From Acetobacteraceae bacterium (GTDB lineage Bacteria; Pseudomonadota; Alphaproteobacteria; Acetobacterales; Acetobacteraceae), in assembly GCA_947474705.1 (NCBI GenBank), contig CANJJS010000028.1, forward strand, positions 1 through 52,145: a stretch of DNA of 52,145 bases. The letters are read 5' to 3'. The first letter of the stretch is position 1. Every line of letters begins with the position of its first letter. A model generated the notes under the pieces. It ran no database searches and was not told the origin of the DNA. It saw only the letters and a program-made list of their open reading frames with translations. Of this stretch, positions 18,786 to 26,704 are shown in pieces. Made by a program: the position numbers and the translations under genes.

Positions 18786-19670
18786 ATGCGAATCGCCCTG
18801 ACCGGACTCGGCCCCATGGGCAGCGCGATGGCGCGCCGCCTGATCGCCGCCGGACACGACCTGACCGTCTTCAACCGCACCGCCGCCAACACCGAACCGT
18901 TCGCCGCGTTGGGCGCCACGGTCGCCCCATCCCCGGCCGAAGCGGTCAAAACCGCCGATATCGCGCTGACCGTCGTCAGCGACGACACCGCCACGGAAGC
19001 GGTGACATTCGGCCCGGACGGCGTCGCGGAAGGTCTGCCGCCCGGCGGCCTCCACATCGTCGCCGGCACGATCTCCATCGCCCTCGCCGACCGGCTGGAC
19101 ACCGAGCACCGCGCCCGCGGACAGCATTACATCAGCGCACCAGTTCTCGGCCGCCCGCCCGCCGCCGAGGCTGGACAACTCTTCATCATGGCCGCCGGCG
19201 AGGCCGCGCAAATCGCCCGCGCCCGCCCTTTGTTCGACGCCATCGGCCAACGCGTCTTCGAGGTCGGCGAACGCCCCATGCAGGCCAACACCGTCAAACT
19301 CTGCTGCAACTTCCTGATCTTTTCCACGATCGAACAAATGGGCGAGGTTTTCGCGCTCGCCGGAAAAGCCGGCGTCGAGCGCGCCGCCATGCTGAACGTC
19401 ATGACCGAAAGCTTCTTCAACGCACCGGTCCATAAAAATTACGGCAAACTGGTCGTCGACGGAGTCTTCGACCCGCCCGGCGTCAAAGTCTCGCTGGGCG
19501 CCAAAGACGTCCGCCTGCTGCTCCAGGCCGGCGAACAACTCGCGGTGCCGCTTCCCTTTGGCTCCATCGTCCGCGACCGCTACCTCGCCGCCATCGCCCA
19601 AGGCGAAAAAGACAAAGACTTCGCCATCCTTGGCCGCCACGCCGAGCGCGACGCGGGGATCGAGTCATAG
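18786..19670 (+). CDS. NAD(P)-dependent beta-hydroxyacid dehydrogenase (3-hydroxyisobutyrate dehydrogenase-like)
   Basis: The 294-residue enzyme starts with the Rossmann motif GLGPMGSAMARRLIAAGHDLT. It continues with the substrate-binding YISAPVLGRPPAAEAGQL segment and NTVKLCCNFLIF, whose Lys is the family's catalytic base. The C-terminal helical domain includes GAKDVRLLLQAGEQLAVPLP. Members oxidise beta-hydroxy acids such as 3-hydroxyisobutyrate or reduce semialdehydes. AAGGA precedes the ATG. It is last in the plus-strand cluster that begins with the VOC gene, though 75 bp separate it from the acetyltransferase. A second, divergent member of the family is at 29111-30043. Confidence 0.9.
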   Translation: MRIALTGLGPMGSAMARRLIAAGHDLTVFNRTAANTEPFAALGATVAPSPAEAVKTADIALTVVSDDTATEAVTFGPDGVAEGLPPGGLHIVAGTISIALADRLDTEHRARGQHYISAPVLGRPPAAEAGQLFIMAAGEAAQIARARPLFDAIGQRVFEVGERPMQANTVKLCCNFLIFSTIEQMGEVFALAGKAGVERAAMLNVMTESFFNAPVHKNYGKLVVDGVFDPPGVKVSLGAKDVRLLLQAGEQLAVPLPFGSIVRDRYLAAIAQGEKDKDFAILGRHAERDAGIES

Positions 19671-19690
19671 GCCAGAACGCGCGGAAGCCC

Positions 19691-19705
19691 TGGGGCGCTG
19701 CCCCA
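19691..19705. repeat. Small GGGGC-GCCCC hairpin after the dehydrogenase
   Basis: TGGGGC (19691-19696) pairs with GCCCCA (19700-19705) over a 3-base loop, without a T run. The same kind of GGGGC-3N-GCCCC hairpin occurs in the palindrome mosaic near 26422, so this may be a small relic of the same intergenic repeat family. It may also slow transcription at the end of the cluster. Confidence 0.4.
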
Positions 19706-19763
19706 TGGGCGCGAACTTACTGGATGGAATGAACGATTACCAGCGATAATTATTTCTTAATTG

Positions 19764-20281
19764 TTATGGTTGGATTCGACCGGGCCAGCGGGAGCGCGAA
19801 ATCGTTGCCGCCAGGGCACTTTTCGCGGTTGACCGTGCCCGGAAGGCGCGGACTTGCCGCTTCCGGTGGCTCGGAGAAGCCAGGCTATCGCGGTACGGAG
19901 TGGCCAGCGCCAGTGAGTTCGCGTCTATCGGAGACTTCAACGGGCGTGAAGCCGCCGGCTCCGAAATCGTAGACGCCGTGAACCCGGAAATCCGTGCCTT
20001 TGGAGTCCGGTAAGGTGAGGCTCGTGCCGCCGGCGATACGCGGGGTCTGGCCGTGCGAGCGCGGTGCGTCGCTGGCATGTTCCAGCAGCCTGCCCGCCAG
20101 CGCTTTCAGAAAATCCACGCTGGCGGGGAGGCGGTTGCGCAACGCCTCTTCGCTCAGCGTCGCGATGCCGTATGCATGGGCTCAGGCCGCGACGCTCCGC
20201 TGGGAATGGCCGCCGACGGCCCGTGCCAGGGCAAGACGAAGCCGGTCCTTCGCGGAGCGCGCGCCGCCTTTGCCGCCCGGT
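19764..20281 (-). pseudogene. Decayed IS4-family transposase fragment
   Basis: Reading the minus strand from 20280 gives KDRLRLALARAVGGHSQR then SVAA, a TGA stop, and AHAYGIATLSEEALRNRL, continuing with SVDFLKALAGRLLEHA, QTPRIAGGTSLTLPDSKGTD and FRVHGVYDFGAGGFTPVEVS. This is the typical N-terminal half of an IS4-family transposase: a helical start, then the strand carrying the first Asp (LPDSKGTD) of the DDE triad. The TGA falls where relatives have Trp, so it is probably a TGG to TGA change. After VSDRRE the frame shifts and similarity fades toward 19770. The C-terminal half and terminal repeats are missing. The fragment begins directly at the stop codon of the LLM gene. Confidence 0.65.
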
Positions 20282-21109
20282 TCAGACCAGGCCGCGGATG
20301 ATCTCCAGTTGCGAGGGGTCGTCGAATGGCGCCACGATCAGCGCGTCGTCGACGCCCAGATCGGCGAGGCGTTTCAGCCGGTCCTTCGCTTCGGCCGGGG
20401 TTTGGCCGATCAGCGAGATGGTCAGATGGTGCCCGGTCGGCGCGGCGTCGGCGTTGGGCCGGAAGTCCGCGTGGATATTGGCGACGATTGCGCGTTTGCC
20501 GCCGGCGGCGCGATACATTTTCAGGCCCAGTTCCAGGTCTTCCCACTTGCTGTGGATGCCGGAGGAAATCCAGCCGTCCAGTTTCGATGCCAGATCGATC
20601 CAGCGCTGGCTGCGCCAGGCGCCCAGCATGACCTGGGGGCCACCTTTGGTGCCGGGCCAGGCGGTGATGGCGGGGCCGTAGACGGCTTCTTCGTTCCACA
20701 CGCGGCGCATGGTCTCGATCAGGCCGGGCAGAACTTTGTACCGCGTGTCGTAATCCGCCTGCACCGCGTCGAAATCGTGCTTCGTGGAACCGGTGCCGAC
20801 GCCGAAGCGGAAGCGTCCGTTGGCCAGCAGGTTGATGGTCTGCACGCGATGGGCGTGCTCGACCGGATGGCGGATCGGCAACTGGATCACACACGTGCCG
20901 ATTTCGATCTTCTTCGTCGCGGCGCAGAGCAGGCCCGCGACGCTGAGTGGATCGAGCGTCGCGCGTCCGCGCGCGAAGGCGTCGGTCAGCCAGATCCCGT
21001 GATAATCGAGCGATTCCACCTGCTCGGCGAATTTCGAAAAATACTCCGCCATCGGCGTCCCGTCCTTGGGGAGCTGGCCGCGGGGGATCGTGACGATACC
21101 AAGACGCAT
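20282..21109 (-). CDS. LLM-class (luciferase-like) flavin-dependent oxidoreductase
   Basis: The 275-residue TIM-barrel protein belongs to the bacterial luciferase-like monooxygenase/F420-dependent family. The N-terminal strand MRLGIVTIPRGQLP, the ESLDYHGIWLTDAFARG helix-strand, IEIGTCVIQLPIRHPVEHAH and LLANGRFRFGVGTGSTKHDF are typical; the last is the flavin-phosphate region. It begins 13 bp after the TauD-type gene and is likely last in the operon aminotransferase-dioxygenase-LLM. The C-terminus (LEIIRGLV) abuts a transposase remnant, so a few terminal residues could have been lost, but the length is normal. Whether FMN or F420 is used is not clear. Confidence 0.88.
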   Translation of the reverse strand: MRLGIVTIPRGQLPKDGTPMAEYFSKFAEQVESLDYHGIWLTDAFARGRATLDPLSVAGLLCAATKKIEIGTCVIQLPIRHPVEHAHRVQTINLLANGRFRFGVGTGSTKHDFDAVQADYDTRYKVLPGLIETMRRVWNEEAVYGPAITAWPGTKGGPQVMLGAWRSQRWIDLASKLDGWISSGIHSKWEDLELGLKMYRAAGGKRAIVANIHADFRPNADAAPTGHHLTISLIGQTPAEAKDRLKRLADLGVDDALIVAPFDDPSQLEIIRGLV

Positions 21110-21122
21110 GGGTTTTGTGCTT

Positions 21123-22001
21123 TCAGTAAGGTTTGTCGCCGGCGACCGTGACCCGGAAGCCGGAGCGTGTGTGCGGCCAGTAGTCCCACATCGCGCGATG
21201 TTGCACGCAGCGATTGTCCCAGAACGCGACCGAATTGGGTTGCCAGCGGAAGCGGCACTGGAACAGCGGATTTTCCGAATGTTCGTAGAGGTAGTTTAGG
21301 ATCGCGGTGCTCTCGTCGCGCGGCACGCCGAAGATGCGGCGGGTGAAGCCGCGGTTGACGTAGAGGGCTTTTTTCCCGGTGACCGGATGGGTCCGGACGA
21401 CGGGTTGCTCGGCGCGGGGATAGGCGGGTTTGTCCTGCACGCCGAAATTCGCGTACATGCCGCGGTAGACATCCTCGCCGCTGTGCTCGGCGGTCAGCCC
21501 CTCCAGATAGGCTTTCATGCGGTCCGACAGGGCTTCGTAAGCGGCGTACATGTTGGCGAACAGCGTGTCGCCGCCTTTGGGCGGGGTTTGTTTAATGTAG
21601 AGAATACTGCCCATGGGCGGTTCGATGTCGCAGGAGACATCGCTGTGCCAGCCCTCGCCGTTGGCGCGCGGGCTGTCTTTGTCCGCGTGGATCATCATCA
21701 GTTCTTTGTGACCGGGCGCATGCGGCGCGGCCGGATGGACGTGCAGATCGCCGAAATTGCGGCCGAAGGCGAGGTGCTGTTCCGGCGTCAGGTGTTGATC
21801 GCGGAAGAAGATGACGCAATTTTCCGCCAGCGCGCGATGGATTTCGTCCATTTGCCGGTTCGACAAAGATGTCAGATCGGCGCCGGAGATTTCGGCGCCA
21901 ACGATCGGCGTGAGTTTGTCCACCGCGATCGTTTCGTACGGCGCCGATTCATCCGCGAGGTGACGGTAACGGGGACCGTTGTTGCCCAGGAGCGCGCTCA
22001 T
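21123..22001 (-). CDS. TauD/TfdA-family Fe(II)/2-oxoglutarate-dependent dioxygenase
   Basis: The 292-residue enzyme oxidises an organic substrate with O2 and 2-oxoglutarate. The iron facial triad is visible as H119-X-D121 (GEGWHSDVSC) and H268 (CVQHRAMWDY). R279 or R283 (HTRSGFRV) is placed to bind 2-oxoglutarate. The length equals that of taurine and 2,4-D dioxygenases. The start MSALLGNNG was chosen because its ATG overlaps the upstream aminotransferase stop by 4 bases (ATGA); a longer reading to 22109 lies inside that gene. Genes around it (aminotransferase, LLM monooxygenase, alcohol dehydrogenase) suggest catabolism of a sulfonate, ether or amine, but the substrate is not readable. Confidence 0.92.
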   Translation of the reverse strand: MSALLGNNGPRYRHLADESAPYETIAVDKLTPIVGAEISGADLTSLSNRQMDEIHRALAENCVIFFRDQHLTPEQHLAFGRNFGDLHVHPAAPHAPGHKELMMIHADKDSPRANGEGWHSDVSCDIEPPMGSILYIKQTPPKGGDTLFANMYAAYEALSDRMKAYLEGLTAEHSGEDVYRGMYANFGVQDKPAYPRAEQPVVRTHPVTGKKALYVNRGFTRRIFGVPRDESTAILNYLYEHSENPLFQCRFRWQPNSVAFWDNRCVQHRAMWDYWPHTRSGFRVTVAGDKPY

Positions 22002-23221
22002 CGCTGAACATTCCCGCTTCTGATCGGAATGCCGGTTTCCTCGAAACAGACCTGCGCGAAGGCCGCGACGCCTTTTCGAATTGTGTCGTGATCTGGCATC
22101 GCGAAGCAAAGCCGCAGATGGGAGGTGGAATTATCGGGACTGACCGCCCATGCCGGGCCTTCGTTGAAGATGATTCCGGCTTTGGCGGCGGGGGCGAGAA
22201 GTTTGCGGGTGTCGATCCCGTCGGGCAGCTTGATCCACAGGAAAATCCCGCCTTTCGGGGCCCACATTTCGGCGGAGGCGCCGAATTCCCGCTCGACGGC
22301 TTCCACCATCACCTTCAGCTTTTCGTGCAGCACGCCGTTCAAATGCGACAGGTGTTTGTCGAAGTTCTTCGAAAAATATTCCGCGACCACCATCTGGTCC
22401 AGCGCGCCAGTGCCGCTGTCGCCTTTTAATGGCAGCAACCGGCTCATGATTTCCCATTCCGCGACGATGTAGCCCAGACGCAACGCCGGCGCGAGCGATT
22501 TCGAAAACGAGCCAAGATGGATGACGCAGCCGGGATCGAGGGAATACAAAGACGGCGGCGCCTCTACCCCTTCCCACAGCAAATCCGCGTAACACTCGTC
22601 CTCGAAAATCGCGACATTATATTCGCGCGCCAGTTTTATCAGGGCGAGGCGCCGGTCCAGCGGCATGATCGTCGCTGTCGGGTTCTGGATGGTGGGAATG
22701 GTGTAGATGAACTTCGGCGTGACGCCCTTGGCTTTCAGCGCCGCGAGTTGGGCCGCCAAAGCCTCGATCACGATGCCGTCGCCGTTGAGTTTCATGCCTT
22801 CGACGGTGGCGCCCATGTTGCGGTAGCGGTTGATGGCGGATTGATAGGAATATTCCTCCACGAGAACCGTGTCGCCGCGATTGACCAGCAGCTTCGCGAT
22901 CATATCGAGACCCTGGCCGGAGCCGGTGACGATCATGATGTCGTCGATCCCGACTTTCATGCCGCGGATGCGGTTGCAGCGATCCGCGACGAACTGGCGC
23001 AGGCCGGGATAGCCCTGCGGTCCCAGCCCAAGATTGTAGATCGCGAGTTTCGAGCCTTCGCGCCGCAGGACGGACGCGGCGGCCTCGACGAGGCCCTCGA
23101 CCGGCACCTGTTCGGGGTCGTTGTTGCCGCCGATGAAATAATAAGGCGGGAAGGGCGCCCATTTCGCCACGGGGGCCACGGCGGCGGAGCTGTAGAGTTT
23201 TCCGTAATCGATTGAGGTCAT
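21998..23221 (-). CDS. Fold-type I PLP-dependent aminotransferase (MocR/AAD-like, 2-aminoadipate type)
   Basis: The 407-residue enzyme carries the class I/II aminotransferase set. YNLGLGPQGYPGLRQFVADR and VTGSGQGLDMIAKLLVNRGD precede TIPTIQNPTA with N180. IFEDECYADLLWEG supplies D208 and Y211, and LGSFSKSLAPALRLGY carries the PLP lysine K241 and R248. There is no DNA-binding domain, so it is an enzyme rather than a MocR regulator. I start at MTSIDYGKLY (23221); an ATG eight codons earlier (23245) is possible, with AGGAG lying between the two. It sits 84 bp after the alcohol dehydrogenase and is ATGA-coupled to the dioxygenase gene. Confidence 0.9.
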   Translation of the reverse strand: MTSIDYGKLYSSAAVAPVAKWAPFPPYYFIGGNNDPEQVPVEGLVEAAASVLRREGSKLAIYNLGLGPQGYPGLRQFVADRCNRIRGMKVGIDDIMIVTGSGQGLDMIAKLLVNRGDTVLVEEYSYQSAINRYRNMGATVEGMKLNGDGIVIEALAAQLAALKAKGVTPKFIYTIPTIQNPTATIMPLDRRLALIKLAREYNVAIFEDECYADLLWEGVEAPPSLYSLDPGCVIHLGSFSKSLAPALRLGYIVAEWEIMSRLLPLKGDSGTGALDQMVVAEYFSKNFDKHLSHLNGVLHEKLKVMVEAVEREFGASAEMWAPKGGIFLWIKLPDGIDTRKLLAPAAKAGIIFNEGPAWAVSPDNSTSHLRLCFAMPDHDTIRKGVAAFAQVCFEETGIPIRSGNVQR

Positions 23222-23305
23222 GGGGTTTCCCGCTCCTGGTGGCATCCGCGTTCATGGGCCCTCGCGGGCGCCACAGGATCGGGGATACAGGGGCGAACTG
23301 TCAAT

Positions 23306-24310
23306 TCACCGCGCCGGGTCGATCAGAACCTTCGCGTGGTCCGAGGGTTTTCGCAGGCGTTCGAACATCTCGGGCACGTCGTCCAGCCCGATCGTGCCGG
23401 TGATCAAGGGGTTGGGATCGATCCGTTCCGCGGCCAGCAGGTCGAGCACATCGGCGAATTCCGCCCGCTCGTAGCCAAGGACGAAGCGGAGCGACAGTTC
23501 CTTGCGGATGGCGACGCGGGGGAAAATCGTGTCCTCGCCCCGGCAGACGCCGACAACGACGATGGTGGCGCGGAGCGGCGCGAGATCCATGCACTGGCGC
23601 AGCACGCCAGGGACGCCGACGCATTCGAAGATGACGTCGGCCGCGCCTGGTTTTTCGCTTGCCGGATCGATCGTCCGGGCGCCCATGGCGGTGGCCTTGG
23701 CGCGGCGTGCCGGGGCGATTTCGCTGACCGCGACGTCCTTCGCGCCGTTCAGCCGGGCGAACAGCGACACCGCGAGTCCGATCGGCCCCGCGCCGATCAC
23801 CAGCACGCTCCGTCCCAGCAGGTTTCCCGCCGCGCGGACGGCGTGCAGTCCGACCGCGAGGGGTTCCGTCAGCGCCGCCAGCTTCAGGTCCAGCCCGTCC
23901 GGGACTTTCAGCGCGTGATGCGCGGGCATCCGCAGATATTCCGCGTAGCCGCCTGGAACGGAAGCGCCGAGTCCGATGATCTTGTTACGTGGGCAATGGA
24001 TGCCGAGCCGGTCTTCGCAGCCTTGTCCGGAGGGGCGGCAGTCGTCGCATTCCTGTAGCGGCAGTCCGATGACGCGATCGCCCGGCCGAAAATCGTTCGA
24101 GGCGGATTCGGTCACGACTCCCGCGTATTCGTGGCCCAGAACGGTGCCGGTTTCGAGGGAGGTGGGACTGGGCTCGGTGGCATGCAGGTCGGAGCCGCAT
24201 ATGCCGCAATACGCGACTTTCAGGACGATATCGCCGGGCCGGGCGGCCGGGGTCTGCCGGTCCTCGATGGTCAAAGGTTGGCCTGGACTGTGGAAGACGG
24301 CGGCGCGCAT
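23306..24310 (-). CDS. Zinc-dependent medium-chain alcohol dehydrogenase
   Basis: The 334-residue MDR-family enzyme oxidises an alcohol or polyol with NAD(P). Catalytic zinc ligands lie in CGICGSDLHA (C38) and GHEYAG (H60, E61). A structural zinc loop has four cysteines at 88, 91, 98 and 106; the usual spacing is C-X2-C-X2-C-X7-C, and here the middle gap is X6. The Rossmann motif is VIGAGPIGLAVSLFARL (residues 171-187). The ATG at 24310 has AGGAG 7 bases upstream, which rules out longer readings. It is the first gene of the minus-strand catabolic group and is divergent from the Uma2 gene. Confidence 0.92.
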   Translation of the reverse strand: MRAAVFHSPGQPLTIEDRQTPAARPGDIVLKVAYCGICGSDLHATEPSPTSLETGTVLGHEYAGVVTESASNDFRPGDRVIGLPLQECDDCRPSGQGCEDRLGIHCPRNKIIGLGASVPGGYAEYLRMPAHHALKVPDGLDLKLAALTEPLAVGLHAVRAAGNLLGRSVLVIGAGPIGLAVSLFARLNGAKDVAVSEIAPARRAKATAMGARTIDPASEKPGAADVIFECVGVPGVLRQCMDLAPLRATIVVVGVCRGEDTIFPRVAIRKELSLRFVLGYERAEFADVLDLLAAERIDPNPLITGTIGLDDVPEMFERLRKPSDHAKVLIDPAR

Positions 24311-24480
24311 CTGGGGACTCCTGGGAGATTGGGAGGATTTGTACCACGGTCCGGGCGGGCGCGACAAAGCGGGTATGGCCTTGGCCAGAGCGTGGTGGCC
24401 GGCGGCGCGGCCCCGGATTTCCTTGGAAAGCCCGCCGTGTCGCCCTACCATGCTCCGGCGCGCGCAAGGAGACCTGAGGC

Positions 24481-25071
24481 ATGGATCGAGAGGAATTGGG
24501 CTTGCTGTCCCGTTGTCCCGAGGTGTCCCGTCGCCTGTTGACGGTCGACGAATACCATCGGATGGGCGAGGTGGGCATTCTTACCGATGACGATCGCGTC
24601 GAGTTGATCGAAGGGGAACTGGTCGCGATGGCACCGATCGGGAGCGAGCATGCGGCGGCGACGAATTCACTCAATCGCCTGCTGGTGATGGCGGTGGGGG
24701 AACGGGGCATTGTCGCCGCTGGGAACCCGGTTCGTCTGACCCGGCGCAGCGAGCCGCAGCCGGATTTTTCGATCCTTCGGCGGCGGGAGGGTTACCGGTC
24801 GATGTTGCCCAGACCCGAGGACACGATGCTGGCCGTGGAAGTCGCCAACACCAGCCTCGACTTCGATCGTAAGGTCAAATTGCCGCTTTACGCCCGGAGC
24901 GGCATTCCCGAGGTCTGGATTGTCGATGTGGTGGCGGAATGCGTCGAAATTCACCGGTTGCCGGTCGCTGGCGTTTATACATCCGCGACGCGATCTGGGC
25001 TGTCGGACACGCTGACGATCGAGGCGCTGCCGGGGATTGGCATTCCGGTCGCGCGCATATTCGCGGGGTAG
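24481..25071 (+). CDS. Uma2-family (DUF820) PD-(D/E)XK nuclease-like protein
   Basis: The 196-residue protein has the Uma2 layout: LTVDEYHRMGEVGILTDDDR, VELIEGELVAMAPIGSEHA, then the PD-(D/E)XK core with QPDFSIL as the acidic strand, LAVEVANTSLDFDRKVKLPL supplying E and K, and YARSGIPEVWIVD. AAGGAGA lies 8 bases upstream of the ATG. Such genes are widespread, often in multiple copies, and their biological role is unknown. It stands alone between a divergent dehydrogenase and a convergent SDR gene. Confidence 0.9.
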   Translation: MDREELGLLSRCPEVSRRLLTVDEYHRMGEVGILTDDDRVELIEGELVAMAPIGSEHAAATNSLNRLLVMAVGERGIVAAGNPVRLTRRSEPQPDFSILRRREGYRSMLPRPEDTMLAVEVANTSLDFDRKVKLPLYARSGIPEVWIVDVVAECVEIHRLPVAGVYTSATRSGLSDTLTIEALPGIGIPVARIFAG

Positions 25072-25195
25072 ACGATGGGGCGGCGGGCGCTTCCAATGGA
25101 GCGTCGATCTTCGCGCGCCGCCTTGGTGTTTGGTGGCAGGCACGACGCCTCGTCAGTCCGGGAGACCCATTGAGGCCTTCGTTGACCGCATTGGG

Positions 25196-25226
25196 ATCGC
25201 CGCTGTCCCCAAGGGGGAGCGGCGAT
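25196..25226. terminator. Hairpin between convergent genes, possible bidirectional terminator
   Basis: ATCGCCGCT (25196-25204) pairs with AGCGGCGAT (25218-25226); after one mismatch the pairing continues through several more pairs to a CAA loop. No T run follows on either strand. It lies between the convergent Uma2 and SDR genes, where a bidirectional termination structure would be expected. Confidence 0.5.
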
Positions 25227-25245
25227 CGGGAGCGGTCGTGTGTGC

Positions 25246-26031
25246 TTACATCATCGCCTGCATGTCGGCGTCCACGCCAATGGCCTGGCCGCTGACGGTG
25301 GCGCCGAAGGGGCTGGCCAGATAGAGTGCCATGTTGGCGATGTCCTGCTGCGAAACGAAACATTTCAGCGAGGTCGTGCCCACCGTGCGATCCGTCATTT
25401 CGTTTTCCGAGATTCCCTCCGACAGCGCCTTCGCCTTGATGACCGCGCGAATCCGCGGCCCGTCCACCGGTCCGGGCAGGATCGCGTTCACCCTGACACC
25501 GTCGCGGCCCAGTTCGATCGCGAGCGTCTTGGTGAATCCGACGACACCCCATTTCGCGGCGGCGTAGGGGGCCCGGTGCGCGAAGCCGAACCTGCCGGCG
25601 GCGGAACTCATGTTGATCACGGCGCCGCCACCATTGGCTCGCAGCGCCGGAATCGCGCGGCGGGAGCAATGGAACATCGCGGCCAGGTCGATGCGCAGCG
25701 TGGCGTCGAGTTCTTCCGGCGTGACCTCTTCCACCGGCGCGGTGGGCCCGGCGATGCCGGCGTTGTTGACGAGGACGTCGAGTCCGCCAAGGTGTTTGAC
25801 GGCGAAATCGACGAAGGCCTCGCAGTCCTCGGGCAGGCCCATGTCGGCCTTGACCCCAGGATGGCCGCAGGATGCCAGCGCGGCTTCGTCGATGTCGGAG
25901 ACGAACACGCTGGCGCCGCACGCGGCGAAACTGTCGGCGATGACCTTGCCGATTCCGTTCGCTCCGGCGGAAATCGCGACCCGGTATCCCCCGAGATCGA
26001 CGGTGAGCGGTGTGCGCGCGGCGGAGATCAT
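25246..26031 (-). CDS. Short-chain dehydrogenase/reductase (SDR)
   Basis: The 261-residue classical SDR is a cytoplasmic NAD(P)-dependent oxidoreductase. The cofactor motif is SAGANGIG (residues 21-28; Ser replaces the usual Thr), NNAG is at 99-102, and the catalytic residues are S143, Y156 and K160 (YAAAK). The C-terminal PGPVDGPRIRAVI and the final GQAIGVDADMQAM are family-like. The ATG at 26031 overlaps the GYD gene stop (ATGA), so the much longer upstream reading is not used. Substrate unknown. Confidence 0.92.
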   Translation of the reverse strand: MISAARTPLTVDLGGYRVAISAGANGIGKVIADSFAACGASVFVSDIDEAALASCGHPGVKADMGLPEDCEAFVDFAVKHLGGLDVLVNNAGIAGPTAPVEEVTPEELDATLRIDLAAMFHCSRRAIPALRANGGGAVINMSSAAGRFGFAHRAPYAAAKWGVVGFTKTLAIELGRDGVRVNAILPGPVDGPRIRAVIKAKALSEGISENEMTDRTVGTTSLKCFVSQQDIANMALYLASPFGATVSGQAIGVDADMQAMM

Positions 26032-26321
26032 CGCAGCGAATTCGCGATTTGGCGGTAGGCTTCCTCGGGGAAGGCCTTCAGCGATTGGGTGCGCACGTAG
26101 CCGAGTTTCCCCAGCATCAGGCAGAACCGGGCGGCGACCGCATCGTCCGGGGCCTCGTAAACGATGATCATGTCGTGAATTCCCATGGTCATATGCACGG
26201 ACATGAAGCGTCCGCCCATCTCTTCCAGGGTTTTGCGCGCGGCGTCGACCCGCTTCGGGCCGTCCTCGATGGCGCGCATGCCCTGATCCGTCCAGTTGGC
26301 CAGCATCACATAGCTCGGCAT
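26028..26321 (-). CDS. GYD-domain protein
   Basis: This 97-residue ferredoxin-like-fold protein matches the GYD family: SYVMLANWTDQGMRAIEDGP at the N-terminus, then VDAARKTLEEMGGRFMSVHM and TMGIHDMIIVYEAPDDAVAA. The start at MPSYVML has AAGGAAG upstream. It is translationally coupled to the SDR gene. The family is of unknown function, often next to dehydrogenases, and may be a small ligand-binding or dimeric accessory protein. Confidence 0.87.
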   Translation of the reverse strand: MPSYVMLANWTDQGMRAIEDGPKRVDAARKTLEEMGGRFMSVHMTMGIHDMIIVYEAPDDAVAARFCLMLGKLGYVRTQSLKAFPEEAYRQIANSLR

Positions 26322-26399
26322 GGTCGCTTCCTTCCCTGGAGGCGCGTATAGTGTGCGCGGGCGGCCAGGGAGGCAAGCATGAACCGGCACGACGGCGCG

Positions 26400-26660
26400 G
26401 GCCTTTCCGGGGGCAGGCTTTGGGGCTTTGCCCCCTCGACCCCCACCAGGGGAACGTCCCCTGGACCGCGATCGATTTTGGTAGGTGAACAAGGGAGGGC
26501 CTACATGGACGTCGAGACGTCTCGGATGGCCCTCCCTTGTTCACCTACCAAACCCCGGGGTTCCAAGGGCGAGCCCCAAAGGCCCATTGGGGCGGGGTTC
26601 GAAGGGGCGGCGCCCCTCGTGGGGTCCGGGGCAACGCCCCGGCGGCCGCCATCCGGCACC
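26400..26660. repeat. Mosaic of intergenic palindromes
   Basis: The gap between the GYD gene start and the SPFH gene (26322-26704) holds no gene. It contains a run of short hairpins: GGGGC-TTT-GCCCC (26422-26434), CCAGGGGA-ACG-TCCCCTGG (26446-26464), a long perfect inverted repeat (26477-26552), AGGGGC-GGC-GCCCCT near 26610, and CCGGGGC-AAC-GCCCCGG near 26630. All loops of the short ones are 3 bases. The layout resembles the GC-rich dispersed intergenic elements of Acetobacteraceae and relatives. The last bases before 26705 supply the SPFH gene's GGAGG. Confidence 0.75.
26477..26552. repeat. Perfect 25-bp inverted repeat with a palindromic centre (MITE-like)
   Basis: The arms 26477-26501 (starting TTTGGTAGGTGAACAAGG) and 26528-26552 are exact reverse complements over 25 bp. 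The 26-bp spacer includes the perfect 12-bp palindrome CGAGACGTCTCG at 26513-26524. Transcribed on either strand it would form a long stem-loop. No target duplication is visible at its edges, so a miniature inverted-repeat element is possible but not shown. Confidence 0.85.
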
Positions 26661-26704
26661 GGGTTGCCCCGTGCGCTGAAGGATCACCGATAATGGAGGC
26701 CGCG

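Noticed and set aside
19994-21151. A 385-codon plus-strand frame across the LLM gene
   Set aside because: It is antisense to a clear luciferase-like enzyme and to the IS4 remnant; its translation has no family features.
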